Below are positions 1 to 8,836 of a stretch of DNA of 64,000 bases, in pieces. The translations under genes and the position numbers were made by a program. Below the pieces are notes generated by a model. The model had not been told where the DNA came from and ran no database searches. It saw nothing but the letters and a program-made list of their open reading frames with translations. Every line of letters begins with the position of its first letter. Positions within the stretch are counted from its first letter, which is position 1. Source of the DNA: CAZTVF01 sp964616985 (GTDB lineage Bacteria > Planctomycetota > Phycisphaerae > SM23-33); assembly GCA_964616985.1 (NCBI GenBank), contig CAZTVF010000007.1, positions 1 through 64,000 of the forward strand, written 5' to 3'.

Positions 1-128
1 CCAATGTCACTTGTTATTTATGCATCTCAGATTTGAATCTGCGAATCCGCAATCGAATCCTGCCTGCTTCTCCCCGAAGCCATCATCTCTCGAACTAGAA
101 TGACTCATCGGGGGAGGAGGAGCAGATC

Positions 129-509
129 ATGTTGAATATCCAACTCGAGGACGAGGGCAGGATCATTCTGGTGCGGGCGACGGGCAAGATCACGCGAGAG
201 GACTACACGCTGTTTCAGCCGGAGATCGAGCGGCACATCGCGCTGCATGGCAAGGTGCGGATCCTCTTTGAAATGCACGAGTTTCATGGCTGGAGCCCCT
301 CGGCTGTGTGGCAGGACATCAAGTTCGACTTCAAGCACTTCAACGACATCGAACGCATCGCCATCCTGGGCGAGAAGCGTTGGCACAAGGTGATGGCGGG
401 CATCTGCCGGCCCTTCACCACGGCCAAGATCCGCTACTTCGACACCATGCAATGGCCCGAGGCCCACGAATGGATCACCGAACGCGTCCCCGAAGAGGCG
501 CTGCGGTAG
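129..509 (+). CDS. SpoIIAA-like (STAS/SEC14-fold) protein
   Basis: A 126-residue cytoplasmic protein resembling the SpoIIAA-like family: small alpha/beta proteins with a STAS or CRAL-TRIO-like fold and no proven enzyme activity. The sequence has the usual pattern: an N-terminal beta strand pair (LEDEGRIILVRATGKIT), a long helix, a central strand ending in ILFEMHEFHGW, then a region containing IAILGEKRWHKVMAGIC and a C-terminal WITE segment. There is no signal peptide or membrane helix. The ATG has a strong purine-rich ribosome site (GGGGGAGGAGGAG) about 7 bases upstream, so the start is secure. A TAGAAT -10-like box lies at 96-101. It is followed by a repeat-rich gap before pheS and is probably transcribed alone. 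The family assignment is by pattern only; the role is unknown. Confidence 0.85.
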   Translation: MLNIQLEDEGRIILVRATGKITREDYTLFQPEIERHIALHGKVRILFEMHEFHGWSPSAVWQDIKFDFKHFNDIERIAILGEKRWHKVMAGICRPFTTAKIRYFDTMQWPEAHEWITERVPEEALR

Positions 510-523
510 AAAGCGATTCGTTG

Positions 524-600
524 GCAGGGTGCGTGGCTTGTCCACGAACGGATAGCAGGGCTTTGGGGCGAGGTGCGTGGCCAGCCACGCACCCTACCAC
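524..600. repeat. Inverted repeat, GGTGCGTGGC hairpin
   Basis: Positions 572-593 form a palindrome with 10-base arms (GGTGCGTGGC, two bases, GCCACGCACC). A direct partial copy of the left arm lies at 527-538. It sits between the SpoIIAA-like gene and pheS and looks like one of the dispersed intergenic hairpins of this genome rather than a terminator, as no T-tract follows. Confidence 0.6.
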
Positions 601-675
601 GCTACCACGAACACCCCGCGGCAACACCGTGCGTGGCAAGCCCCCCCCGCGATGCACCTGGCTCTGCGCTTCCCC

Positions 676-704
676 TTGCCGGCGCATGCAATCGCCATTA
701 GACT
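676..704 (+). promoter_or_regulatory. Candidate sigma-70-type promoter of pheS
   Basis: A TTGCCG box at 676-681 is followed after 17 bases by TAGACT at 699-704. This predicts a start near 711 and a leader of about 18 bases before the pheS ATG at 729, which has GAGG upstream. Spacing is ideal but both hexamers are imperfect. Confidence 0.4.
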
Positions 705-728
705 ACGTGCTTCACCCCCGAGGTCCCT

Positions 729-1745
<1,017 letters not shown>

Positions 1746-1831
1746 TGAACGGTAATCGGTAAGCAGTAATCGGATGGCGCATCGTGCATCCTCCAAGCAC
1801 CCCTCATTGGCGAAGGTGGCGGCACGGGGAC

Positions 1832-1853
1832 ATCGCTCGCTTTTATGCGCTGT
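1832..1853. repeat. Partial copy of dispersed CGCTCGC...GCGCTGT repeat
   Basis: The segment ATCGCTCGCTTTTATGCGC followed by TGT matches an element found again at 37884-37906 and, as an imperfect inverted repeat, at 29875-29955. Here only one arm is present. Confidence 0.55.
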
Positions 1854-1869
1854 CTGACGAACGACGCCG

Positions 1870-1897
1870 TTGACACCCGCCCGCCGGCGGTTATATT
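1870..1897 (+). promoter_or_regulatory. Strong sigma-70-type promoter of the esterase gene
   Basis: A perfect TTGACA at 1870-1875 is followed after 16 bases by TATATT at 1892-1897. Predicted transcription start is near 1904, upstream of the terminator-like hairpin at 1924-1959 and the coding start at 1975. Confidence 0.65.
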
Positions 1898-1923
1898 GAA
1901 CGCGTCCCCTTTCTCGCTCTTGA

Positions 1924-1959
1924 AACCCTCGGCGAACGAAACGCCGGGGGTTGTTTTTT
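1924..1959 (+). terminator. Terminator-like leader hairpin (possible attenuator)
   Basis: The arms AACCCTCGGCG (1924-1934) and CGCCGGGGGTT (1942-1952) pair with a 7-base loop and one mismatched or wobble position; GTTTTTT follows immediately. It has the form of a Rho-independent terminator, but it lies between a good promoter (1870-1897) and the ATG at 1975, so it may act as an attenuator of the downstream gene rather than simply ending pheS transcripts. Confidence 0.6.
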
Positions 1960-1974
1960 ACAGAGGAACGCATC

Positions 1975-4452
1975 ATGAACAAACTCGTCGCCCTCGTCGT
2001 CACCCTCGCACTCGCCTCCGTCGCGGCGGCCGATGTCCGCCTGCCGGGAGTGATCTCCGACAACATGATCATCCAGCGCGACCAGCCCATCCACGTCTGG
2101 GGCTGGGCGGCCGAGGGCGAGGCCGTCACCGTGACGCTCGGCGAGCAGTCGACCAAGACCGCCGCCAAGGACGGCCGCTGGTCGGTGAAGCTGCCGGCGA
2201 TGAAGGCGGGCGGGCCGCTCACGCTCACCGTCGCCGGCGCCAATAAGCTGGAGGTGAAGAACATCCTCATCGGCGACATCTGGGTCTGCTGCGGCCAGAG
2301 CAACATGATGTTCTCCCTCAGCAACGCCACCGGCGGCGCCCAGGCGGCGGCCGAGGCAAACAACTACCCCAACATCCGCCTGCTGACCGTGCCAGGCCCG
2401 CCCAAGGCCGACGCCCCCGCCGATGACATCAAGGCCAAGTGGACCCCCGCGACGCCCGCCACCGTCCCGGGCTTCTCCGCCGTGGGCTACTTCTTCGGCC
2501 GCCAGATCGCCGCCACCCAGAAGGTGCCCGTCGGGCTGATCAACTGCGTCGCGATCGTGCCCTGCCACGCGTGGGTCGAGCCCAACGCCGTCAAGTCGCA
2601 TCCCGACCTCGCGCCCTTCCAGAAGGATCCGCTCATCCACGCCGGCGACAGCTTCAACGCGATGATCGCCCCGCTGACGCCCCTGCCCATCCGCGGGGCC
2701 ATCTACTACCAGGGCGAGTACGACGCCGGCCGCTCCCAGATCTTCCGCAAGATGTTCCCCGCCCTGATCGCCAGCTGGCGGCAGGCGTGGGGCGTGGGCG
2801 ACTTCCCCTTCCTGTTCGTGCAGCTTGCCGCCTTCGACCGCCACGACCCCAACGCCGCCGCGCAGCTCAAGGGCCTCGACATGGCCCCCTCGGTGCTGGA
2901 GGCCCTGAAGAAGCCCGGCGCCGACAGTGGCTGGGCCGCCCTGCGCCAGGCCCAGTTCCTGACGCTCCAGTCCGTGCCCAACACCGGCATGGCCGTGGCC
3001 ATCGACGTGGGCGAGCCGCTGGACATCCACCCCAAGAACAAACAGCCCGTCGGCGAGCGCCTCGCCCTGTGGGCCCGCGCGGTGGCCTACGGCGAGAAGA
3101 TCGAGCCCTCGGGCCCGCTCTACGACCGCGCCGAGTTCAGCGGCCCCAAGGCCGTCGTCCACTTCACGCACGTCGGCAAGGGCCTGATCGCGCGAGGCGA
3201 GAAGCTCGAGGGCTTCGCCATCGCCGGCGCCGACGGCAACTTCGTCTGGGGCGATGCCAGGATCGAGGGCAACACGGTTGTCGTCACGCACCCGCAGGTG
3301 GCTGCACCCGCGGCGGTGCGGTATGGCTGGGCCAACTACCCGCTGTGCAACCTCTACAACGCCGACGGCCTGCCCGCCTCGCCCTTCGCCTCCGACCGAT
3401 TCCCGCGGAAGCAGTCGCTCGACGAGTTCACCCTGCCCTTCCGCAACGGGTGCTTCGAAGAGCCCGCCGCGGCGGCCACCCAGCCGGCAGGGTGGAAGGT
3501 CTCGGGCGCTACGCGCGACGAGGCCAAGCCCGCCTCGGGCAAGGCCGCCCTGCACTATCCGCCGCCGGCAGCGACGACCCGGCCCACCGCCCCCAAAGCC
3601 ACCGGCGACGTGTACCAGAATTTCTCGCCCTGGGACAACCGCTGGACGGCCGACCTCACCGATGGCCCCTACCACAGCCGCCCCGGCACAGTGTACTACT
3701 ACTCGCTCAAGGCCGCCGCGACGGCCGACGGCAATGTGCAGCTGCATCACCTGCTGAACATGCAGATGTTTGGATATCACCAGAACCGCGTGGCCGGCGG
3801 CGAGTACAAGACCTTCCGTGCCGCCGGCGTGCGAACGCGCGACGGCGCGATGTGGCAGATGGGCCTGGAATTCCGCATGTTCACGATGGGCGAGCTGTTC
3901 GTGGACGACTTCGACGGCATCCACTGGCTGCGGGCCAGGCTGGGCCTCAGCGACGCCAACGCGATCGACCTGGGCGTCGTCGCCGCGGGCAAGACCGTCG
4001 ACTCTGCCGCACGGACGATCTTCAACGCCCAGCCCAAGGTCGGCATGAACGAGGACAAGCTGATCGCCACGATCCTCTACGGCGCCGGCCACCTGAGGGC
4101 TCCGGCCGACCCCAACATCGTGTGGATGCAGACGAGCGACGACGTCGGGGCCGAGATCCTCGGCGATTCGGCGGCTTTGTTCGAGTTCGTCACCGAGCAC
4201 AAGGGCGACAGCGCCCGCTCGCTGAAGCTCATCGGCGCCGACGGCAAGGCGGGCCTTGTCGGAGGCGAGACGCCGGAGTCCGAGCCACTCGTCCTCCGCT
4301 TCCTTGGCGCCGATAAGCCCGGCAAATACTCCGCCACGCTCCGCCTCTGCACCACCGCCGGCAACCTGGGCACCGTTTCCCAAGGCCGCCCCGGCGAGCC
4401 CATGGCCAACCTGTTCTACCTGGACATCCCCGTGACCGTAACGGTGAAGTAG
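1975..4452 (+). CDS. Secreted sialate O-acetylesterase-like SGNH hydrolase
   Basis: An 825-residue exported esterase, probably removing O-acetyl groups from sialic acid or other glycans. Residues 1-21 form a signal peptide (MNKLVALVVTLALASVAAAD). The next segment, DVRLPGVISDNMIIQRDQP, is the usual N-terminal beta domain of the family. SGNH landmarks are present: GQSNM with nucleophile Ser109, YYQGEY (block III) near residue 245, and an acid/base DIH around Asp350-His352 (DIHPKNKQPVGERLA). A long C-terminal part (about 430-825) of beta-rich sequence has no recognised catalytic motif. I chose the ATG at 1975 because GAGG precedes it and the signal peptide starts there; an upstream TTG falls within the leader hairpin. 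Reading is strong for the family; the true substrate is not shown. Confidence 0.88.
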   Translation: MNKLVALVVTLALASVAAADVRLPGVISDNMIIQRDQPIHVWGWAAEGEAVTVTLGEQSTKTAAKDGRWSVKLPAMKAGGPLTLTVAGANKLEVKNILIGDIWVCCGQSNMMFSLSNATGGAQAAAEANNYPNIRLLTVPGPPKADAPADDIKAKWTPATPATVPGFSAVGYFFGRQIAATQKVPVGLINCVAIVPCHAWVEPNAVKSHPDLAPFQKDPLIHAGDSFNAMIAPLTPLPIRGAIYYQGEYDAGRSQIFRKMFPALIASWRQAWGVGDFPFLFVQLAAFDRHDPNAAAQLKGLDMAPSVLEALKKPGADSGWAALRQAQFLTLQSVPNTGMAVAIDVGEPLDIHPKNKQPVGERLALWARAVAYGEKIEPSGPLYDRAEFSGPKAVVHFTHVGKGLIARGEKLEGFAIAGADGNFVWGDARIEGNTVVVTHPQVAAPAAVRYGWANYPLCNLYNADGLPASPFASDRFPRKQSLDEFTLPFRNGCFEEPAAAATQPAGWKVSGATRDEAKPASGKAALHYPPPAATTRPTAPKATGDVYQNFSPWDNRWTADLTDGPYHSRPGTVYYYSLKAAATADGNVQLHHLLNMQMFGYHQNRVAGGEYKTFRAAGVRTRDGAMWQMGLEFRMFTMGELFVDDFDGIHWLRARLGLSDANAIDLGVVAAGKTVDSAARTIFNAQPKVGMNEDKLIATILYGAGHLRAPADPNIVWMQTSDDVGAEILGDSAALFEFVTEHKGDSARSLKLIGADGKAGLVGGETPESEPLVLRFLGADKPGKYSATLRLCTTAGNLGTVSQGRPGEPMANLFYLDIPVTVTVK

Positions 4453-4847
4453 CACCCCGCGCCGCGGGCGATCGCGAGCACCAAGAGCGCCCGAAGAGGC
4501 GATGGCGGCCAGACGGGGCCGCCCCATTTGGAGTGCGGCGGCAACGACGCCGCTTTGGATTCAAGCGCCCGTTGGTGACGCCCGAGCCAAAGCGGTGTCG
4601 CGGCCGCTGCGCGGCCTCTGCCACCGCACGCCAAAAGGCTGTCGCACGACATACGGGCTGGCTCTTGTCAACCGCCAGGTAATCATGTCGCTCACCCCAG
4701 TCGGTTCGGAATTCCGTTTGCGTCCGGCGCTGTGCTTTTGGATAATGGCAGTGAGCATTCGTTCACAACGAGGGCCTTTGACGAGAGTCGCCCCGGCCTG
4801 CGGAAGGTCATGGCGGTTCTCGTCAGCGGCCCGGATATGAGGCCCGC
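4453..4847. other. Gene-free stretch between esterase and rnc
   Basis: About 395 bases with no convincing gene. The first half holds the dispersed GGAGTGCGGCGGCA repeat described separately; the rest (4640-4847) shows no clear promoter, although GATATG just before the rnc start could be a poor -10 element. Confidence 0.6.
4527..4637. repeat. Dispersed GGAGTGCGGCGGCA / inverted repeat element
   Basis: TTTGGAGTGCGGCGGCAACG at the left end is mirrored by CCAAAGCGGTGTCGC and GCCACCGCAC at the right end, giving an imperfect long hairpin. A related, partly duplicated element occupies 60064-60250. No coding content is convincing in either. Confidence 0.6.
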
Positions 4848-5549
4848 GTGGATTTCACAGCCCTGCATAAGTGCGAAGAACTGATCGGTTACCGCTTCAA
4901 AGACCCCGAGATTCTCTCCCTCGCCCTGACCCATGCTTCGGTCGCCCCGACTCGCCTTCAGAGCAACGAGCGCCTGGAGTTCCTCGGCGACGCGGTGCTG
5001 GGGCTGGTGGTGTGCGACGAGCTCTACCGGGAATGCGCCAGTTCGATGGAAGGCGACATGACGAAGATCAAGTCGGCCGTCGTCTCGCGCCAGACGTGCG
5101 CGGAGATCGCCGAAGGCCTGGGCGTGTGCAGCCTGCTGTCGCTGGGCAAGGGCATGAACAAGGGCGGCGGCCCGCCCCAGTCGATCGCGGCGGCCGTGCT
5201 CGAATCGCTCATCGGGGCCATCTACGTCGACGGCGGGCTGGAGGCCGCCCGGCCTTTCATCCTCCTCCATATGAAGCCGCACATCCAGGAAGCCATCGAC
5301 AACGAGCACCAGCGGAACTACAAGTCCGTCCTTCAGCAGCACGCCCAGCGGCAGTGGAACGCCACGCCCGCCTACCAGATGCTCGATGAGAAGGGCCCCG
5401 ACCACAGCAAGTGCTTCGAGGTCGCCGTCGCCATCAAGGGCCGCAACTTCCCCTCCGGCTGGGGCAAGAGCAAGAAGGAAGCCGAGCAGGAAGCCGCCCG
5501 CCGCGCGCTGGTGGACCTCGGTGTGCTCACCGACGACGAAAGTCAGTAG
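4848..5549 (+). CDS. rnc: Ribonuclease III
   Basis: Double-strand-specific endoribonuclease for rRNA maturation and mRNA turnover. The 233-residue length is standard. The signature NERLEFLGDAVLGLVV (residues 40-55) carries the acidic metal-binding residues, and the second acidic cluster is seen in ESLIGAIYVDGG near residue 122. The C-terminal double-stranded RNA-binding domain (about 163-233) ends with GKSKKEAEQEAARRALVDLG, the typical last helix. The start is a GTG giving MDFTALHKCEELIGYRF; no Shine-Dalgarno sequence is visible. Flanks are repeats on the left and a convergent inositol-phosphate synthase gene on the right. Function is certain; only the start codon is open. Confidence 0.95.
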   Translation: MDFTALHKCEELIGYRFKDPEILSLALTHASVAPTRLQSNERLEFLGDAVLGLVVCDELYRECASSMEGDMTKIKSAVVSRQTCAEIAEGLGVCSLLSLGKGMNKGGGPPQSIAAAVLESLIGAIYVDGGLEAARPFILLHMKPHIQEAIDNEHQRNYKSVLQQHAQRQWNATPAYQMLDEKGPDHSKCFEVAVAIKGRNFPSGWGKSKKEAEQEAARRALVDLGVLTDDESQ

Positions 5550-5616
5550 TTCCAAAGCCCACGGACCATTGCGCCCCCCGCGAAGCTCTTCAATCCGCAA
5601 TCCGCGATCCGCAATC

Positions 5617-6771
5617 CTATGTGGCGATCTTCTTCTTCGCGGGGCGCTTGGGCGCCTTACTGGCCTGGTACTTTCCGTTGGCGATGAACTCTTCCAGCAT
5701 CTGGCGGGCCTGGGGATCGGTGAACTGCTTGGGGGGATGCTTCATCGTGTAGGCGGAGACGGCCTCCAGCGGGCCGGCGATGCCGCGCTCGCGGGCGAGC
5801 TTGCAGCAGCGGATCGCGTCGATCGTCTCGCCGGCGGAGTTGGGCGAATCCTCCACGCTCAGCCGCAGTTCCAGGTTCAGCGGCACCCCGCCGAAGCCGC
5901 GGGCCTCGAGGCGGAGAAAGCATACCTTGTTGTCCTTCTGCCACGGCACGTAGTCGGCCGGGCCGATGTGCACCTGGTCGGCCGGCAGCGGCACGTCCAG
6001 CTGCGACTGAACCGCCTCGGTCTTGCTGATCCGCTTGGAGCCCAGCCGCTGGGGGTTGAGCATGTTCAGGAAGTCGGTGTTGCCGCCCACGTTGATCTGG
6101 TAGGTCGCGTCGATCTTGGCCCCGCGCTCGTGCATCAGGCGGGCCAGCACGCGATGCACGATCGTCGCGCCCACCTGGGCCTTGACGTCGTCGCCCACGC
6201 AGGGGATGCCCGCCTTGCGGAACCGCTCGCCCCAGCCGCCGTCGGAGACGATGAACACGGGGATGCAGTTGATCAGGCTCACGCCCGTGGCCAGGCAGCA
6301 TTCGGCGTAGAACTCCGTCGCCTTCTGCGAGCCCACCGGCAGGTAGTTCATCAGGATCTCGGCCCCCGAGTCGCGCAGCAGCTTCTGGATCTGGGCCGCG
6401 GAGGCCGAGGGCTTGTCGGCCACCACGAAACGCTGGTTCTCGGGGTAGGCGGCCATGTGGTCGGACACGCCGTCGAGGACGTTGCCCATGGCGACCTTCA
6501 CGCCGTCATAGCGGAAGTCGCTGAAGAAGACCTTGGTATTGTTCGGCGGGGCCCACAGCGCCTCGTGAATCGGCAGGCCGACCTTGCGGGCGTCGATATC
6601 GATGGCGGCGACGATGCGGACGTCGGCAGGGTGGTACCCGCCCAGAAGCGGGTGCTGCAGGCCGATGGCGCCATCGCCGTTGTTCGACGGCTGCGCGTAG
6701 TAGTGAATGCCTTGAATCAACGAAGACGCACAATTGCCCAGGCCGGCAATGGCAACTCGAATCTCTCTCAT
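5617..6771 (-). CDS. ino1: Inositol-3-phosphate synthase
   Basis: Converts glucose 6-phosphate to 1L-myo-inositol 3-phosphate using bound NAD, the first step to inositol phospholipids or inositol solutes. The 384-residue protein starts MREIRVAIAGLGNCASSLI, a dinucleotide-binding loop, and continues with the family landmarks VAAIDIDARKVG, NYLPVGSQKATEFYAE, CIPVFI and GDDVKAQVGATIVHR, then NVGGNTDFLNM. Size and motif pattern fit the shorter archaeal/actinobacterial type, not the roughly 530-residue eukaryotic enzyme. A lysine-rich tail (APKRPAKKK) ends the protein. The ATG at 6771 fits the family N-terminus; further upstream the frame runs into the promoter. It is convergent with rnc and alone in its transcript. 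Confidence is high. Confidence 0.93.
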   Translation of the reverse strand: MREIRVAIAGLGNCASSLIQGIHYYAQPSNNGDGAIGLQHPLLGGYHPADVRIVAAIDIDARKVGLPIHEALWAPPNNTKVFFSDFRYDGVKVAMGNVLDGVSDHMAAYPENQRFVVADKPSASAAQIQKLLRDSGAEILMNYLPVGSQKATEFYAECCLATGVSLINCIPVFIVSDGGWGERFRKAGIPCVGDDVKAQVGATIVHRVLARLMHERGAKIDATYQINVGGNTDFLNMLNPQRLGSKRISKTEAVQSQLDVPLPADQVHIGPADYVPWQKDNKVCFLRLEARGFGGVPLNLELRLSVEDSPNSAGETIDAIRCCKLARERGIAGPLEAVSAYTMKHPPKQFTDPQARQMLEEFIANGKYQASKAPKRPAKKKIAT

Positions 6772-6853
6772 CGTATTTGTGCCCCGAGGCTTGTTAAGCG
6801 CGCCGCGTTCGGCGCAGACCCAGGTCCTCTTTCTGTGATTAAAACCGACGCAA

Positions 6854-6882
6854 ATTCTAGTACTGACCCTCGGCAACGTCAA
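6854..6882 (-). promoter_or_regulatory. Promoter of the inositol-phosphate synthase gene
   Basis: On the minus strand TTGACG (6882-6877) is followed after exactly 17 bases by TAGAAT (6859-6854). This places transcription start near 6847, about 75 bases before the ATG at 6771. Both boxes are close to the sigma-70 consensus. Confidence 0.7.
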
Positions 6883-6958
6883 CAAACGTTTGAGACGCCC
6901 GCCGCGAGAGGAGGTTAGCGGGATTCACCGCTAATGCTAGGCGGCCTGTCGGCGAACC

Positions 6959-7561
6959 TCACAGTATTGTTGCGTCGGCAGGCCCTGCAAGCAGAAGAAA
7001 TTCCTGGTTGCCGCCCTTGCCCAGCAGCGTCGATCGCATCACGGCATCCACGCGGCAGTGCCGCTCCGCCAGCCGCTCGCACACGCGGAGGCACACGCCC
7101 GTCGATTCCTGTTCGCTCAGGATGCGATGGAACTTCTGGCCGCCGAGGCGGGAGATCTCGTAGTGGGGTTTGAGCAGGGAGACGATCCGACCGCCGCACG
7201 GGCCCTGGGCGGGGCGACGCAGCCATCTCAACGCCGCGGGCATGACCATCTCCTGCGGCGTCCAGGCCACGTCGATGACCACGAGGTCGACCGGCTCGGG
7301 GGGCGGGCAATAGAGGGCGTTGGTCCGCTCCATGACGACGACCCGCGGGTCCTTGCGGAGCCGCCAGGCCAACTCGCCATAGCCGGTGTCGATGGCCAGG
7401 ACCTTGGCCGCCCCGGCCTGCAGAAGGCAATCGGTGAAGCCGCCGACGTTGCAGCCGAAGTCGGCGCATACGGCGGAGCGGACATCCAGGCCGAACGCCT
7501 GCAAGGCCGCCGCGAGCTTCAACCCGGCCCGGCTGACATATTGTCCCCCAGACGGGTCCAT
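6959..7561 (-). CDS. TlyA/FtsJ-type RNA methyltransferase lacking the S4 domain
   Basis: A 200-residue SAM-dependent methyltransferase of the TlyA family, which methylates ribose 2'-OH groups in rRNA. The linker motif YVSRAGLKL (residues 8-16) normally follows an N-terminal S4 RNA-binding domain of about 60 residues; here it sits at the start of the protein and the upstream DNA is rpsT, so S4 is absent. The SAM-binding segment DFGCNVGGFTDCLLQAG, then AIDTGYGELAWRLRKDPRVV, ERTNALY and DLVVIDVAWT follow, and SLLKPHYE matches the family's KPQFE motif. It is 18 bases downstream of rpsT on the same strand and is surely co-transcribed. RNA target is unknown; it could be a TlyA paralogue rather than the classic enzyme. 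Confidence 0.82.
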   Translation of the reverse strand: MDPSGGQYVSRAGLKLAAALQAFGLDVRSAVCADFGCNVGGFTDCLLQAGAAKVLAIDTGYGELAWRLRKDPRVVVMERTNALYCPPPEPVDLVVIDVAWTPQEMVMPAALRWLRRPAQGPCGGRIVSLLKPHYEISRLGGQKFHRILSEQESTGVCLRVCERLAERHCRVDAVMRSTLLGKGGNQEFLLLAGPADATIL

Positions 7562-7579
7562 GGGCGGCCTCTCGACGGG

Positions 7580-7843
7580 TTAGGCCATCTTGGCCAGACG
7601 CTTCGCCAGGCGGGACTTCTTGCGGGAGGCCGTGTTCTTGTGAATGGTGCCCTTGGCCGCGACCTTGTCCAGCGTCTTGACGACGGCCTTGAGCTGCTCG
7701 GCTGTCTTGGCCTTGTCGCCGCTGTGGGCGGCCTCTTCAAAGCCACGGACAACGTTCTTGACCTTCTCTTTGCGCCAGCGGTTGCGGGCCCGGCGCTTGA
7801 GGTTCTGGCGATCGCGCTTCTTAGCAGACAGTGAATGTGCCAA
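7580..7843 (-). CDS. rpsT: Ribosomal protein S20
   Basis: The 87-residue small-subunit protein that binds 16S rRNA early in assembly. The sequence begins MAHSLSAKKRDRQNLKRRARN and contains KNTASRKKSRLAKRL near the end, both diagnostic of S20. It is almost entirely helical and very basic. It has its own strong promoter at 7945-7972 and an approximately 100-base leader with a GC hairpin (around 7875-7898) that could be used for autogenous control, which is known for S20 in Escherichia coli but not shown here. The TlyA-like methyltransferase gene follows 18 bases downstream. Confidence 0.97.
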   Translation of the reverse strand: MAHSLSAKKRDRQNLKRRARNRWRKEKVKNVVRGFEEAAHSGDKAKTAEQLKAVVKTLDKVAAKGTIHKNTASRKKSRLAKRLAKMA

Positions 7844-7944
7844 CGCAGTTCTCCCGACAGTTTCAGTTCATCCGGCCCCGGCGGGCGACAAACGCCGCCG
7901 GCTTGGATGCTTCGCGAAATCTCAACACGTTTAGAAAGAGTCAG

Positions 7945-7972
7945 ATTATAGTGTCCCCCGCGCCGGCGACAA
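7945..7972 (-). promoter_or_regulatory. Promoter of the rpsT operon
   Basis: On the minus strand TTGTCG (7972-7967) is followed after 16 bases by a perfect TATAAT (7950-7945). Predicted start is near 7938, giving a leader of about 95 bases before rpsT. Confidence 0.7.
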
Positions 7973-8149
7973 GAGAAATCTCTCTCCTGCCAGGGCATGG
8001 TGTGCCCAAAGTTTCTGGCATGCCGCATTCGGGGCGAAGCTGACCGCAGAGGCACAGAGGCCACCGTGCTGGGGCCGAAGGGCCGCAAGGCGCGTAGCCG
8101 GGGGCAAGGCCGTACCCGGCCGCAGCCCCCGGAACAGCCCCCGGTAGAT

Positions 8150-8226
8150 CGCCGCCCCAGCGGGGCGGCTGGAACCCTCGGCCGCCGACTGCCTACACCA
8201 CCAGCCGCCCCGCTGGGGCGGCTGGT
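8150..8226. repeat. Paired GC hairpins
   Basis: Two palindromes, GCCGCCCC-AGC-GGGGCGGC (about 8151-8169) and AGCCGCCCC-GCT-GGGGCGGCT (about 8203-8223), lie 35 bases apart and can also pair with each other. No T-run follows either. Confidence 0.65.
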
Positions 8227-8416
8227 CATTGAGCCGCGTATCCGGGGGCTACGCTTCGCTTGCTCCCGGCTAAGCGCCAAACGCTCCTTCGGAGCGGAAC
8301 GGCCTACGGGAACTCGCTGTGCCTCGGCGGTCAACGGGCTGCGCATCACGGGGTTGGGCCGTGCCATGAAGACTTGTCGCTCCAACGCTCATCATCTGCC
8401 AACCTCTGACCTTCGA

Positions 8417-8450
8417 TATTCAGGGCTTCTTGTTCTGCTGTTCTGCGGTC
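8417..8450. repeat. Dispersed CGATATTC...TTGTTCTGC repeat
   Basis: The words CGATATTC, CTTGTTCTGCTGTTC and TGCGGT here recur in similar order at about 52527-52562 (AATATTC, CTTGTTCTGCGGTTC). This is a second, AT-richer class of dispersed intergenic repeat. Confidence 0.5.
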
Positions 8451-8819
8451 CCCTGGCGATAGGCAGGCTCGCTTCTTCCGGATCATGGCGTCGTTGCGAT
8501 GAGAGGCCGTCGGCAAAACGAACCCAAGGGGCGTCGCGGCGGAGGCGGTATTCGCCTGCAACGCCCCCGGCCGCAGCGGTGCGAGGCGGCGGCGGAAGAG
8601 GCGGTGACGTATTCCTGCAAAACGAACCCGGGCCGCGTGTAGTACCTTGCCGTCACGAGGATTGCGCGCCTCCTTAAGACGACGGTACGCACAACGGACG
8701 GCCAGACCGGAAGGGGAAAGCGATGGGATTGCTGTTTCGTTTGCCGGGGCGGGCGGTGGCGGCAGCTAAATAATCGTGAAAAGTCGTAAGGATTTTACTT
8801 GTATTAATTAGATGATATT

Positions 8820-8836
8820 GTATTAGTAACTAATAC
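8820..8836 (+). promoter_or_regulatory. Perfect 8-1-8 palindrome, candidate Fur-family operator
   Basis: GTATTAGT-A-ACTAATAC is a perfect inverted repeat ending 4 bases before the start codon of the fur-like gene, inside an AT-rich island of about 75 bases. The 7-1-7 or 8-1-8 form is typical of Fur/PerR operators. TAATAC at 8831-8836 can also serve as the -10 box, so bound repressor would block polymerase. Confidence 0.6.

Noticed and set aside
1891..4527. An 878-codon open frame on the minus strand opposite the esterase gene
   Set aside because: It is antisense to a gene with a signal peptide and catalytic motifs; such long antisense frames are common in high-GC DNA and its sequence has no domain.
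6914..6934. TTAGCGG...CCGCTAA hairpin as a terminator of the TlyA-like gene
   Set aside because: A 7-base stem is present but no T-tract follows on either strand.
7997..8677. A 226-codon frame in the gene-free stretch before the fur-like gene
   Set aside because: It runs through GC hairpins and dispersed repeats, with Arg/Pro/Gly-rich low-complexity sequence and no ribosome site.
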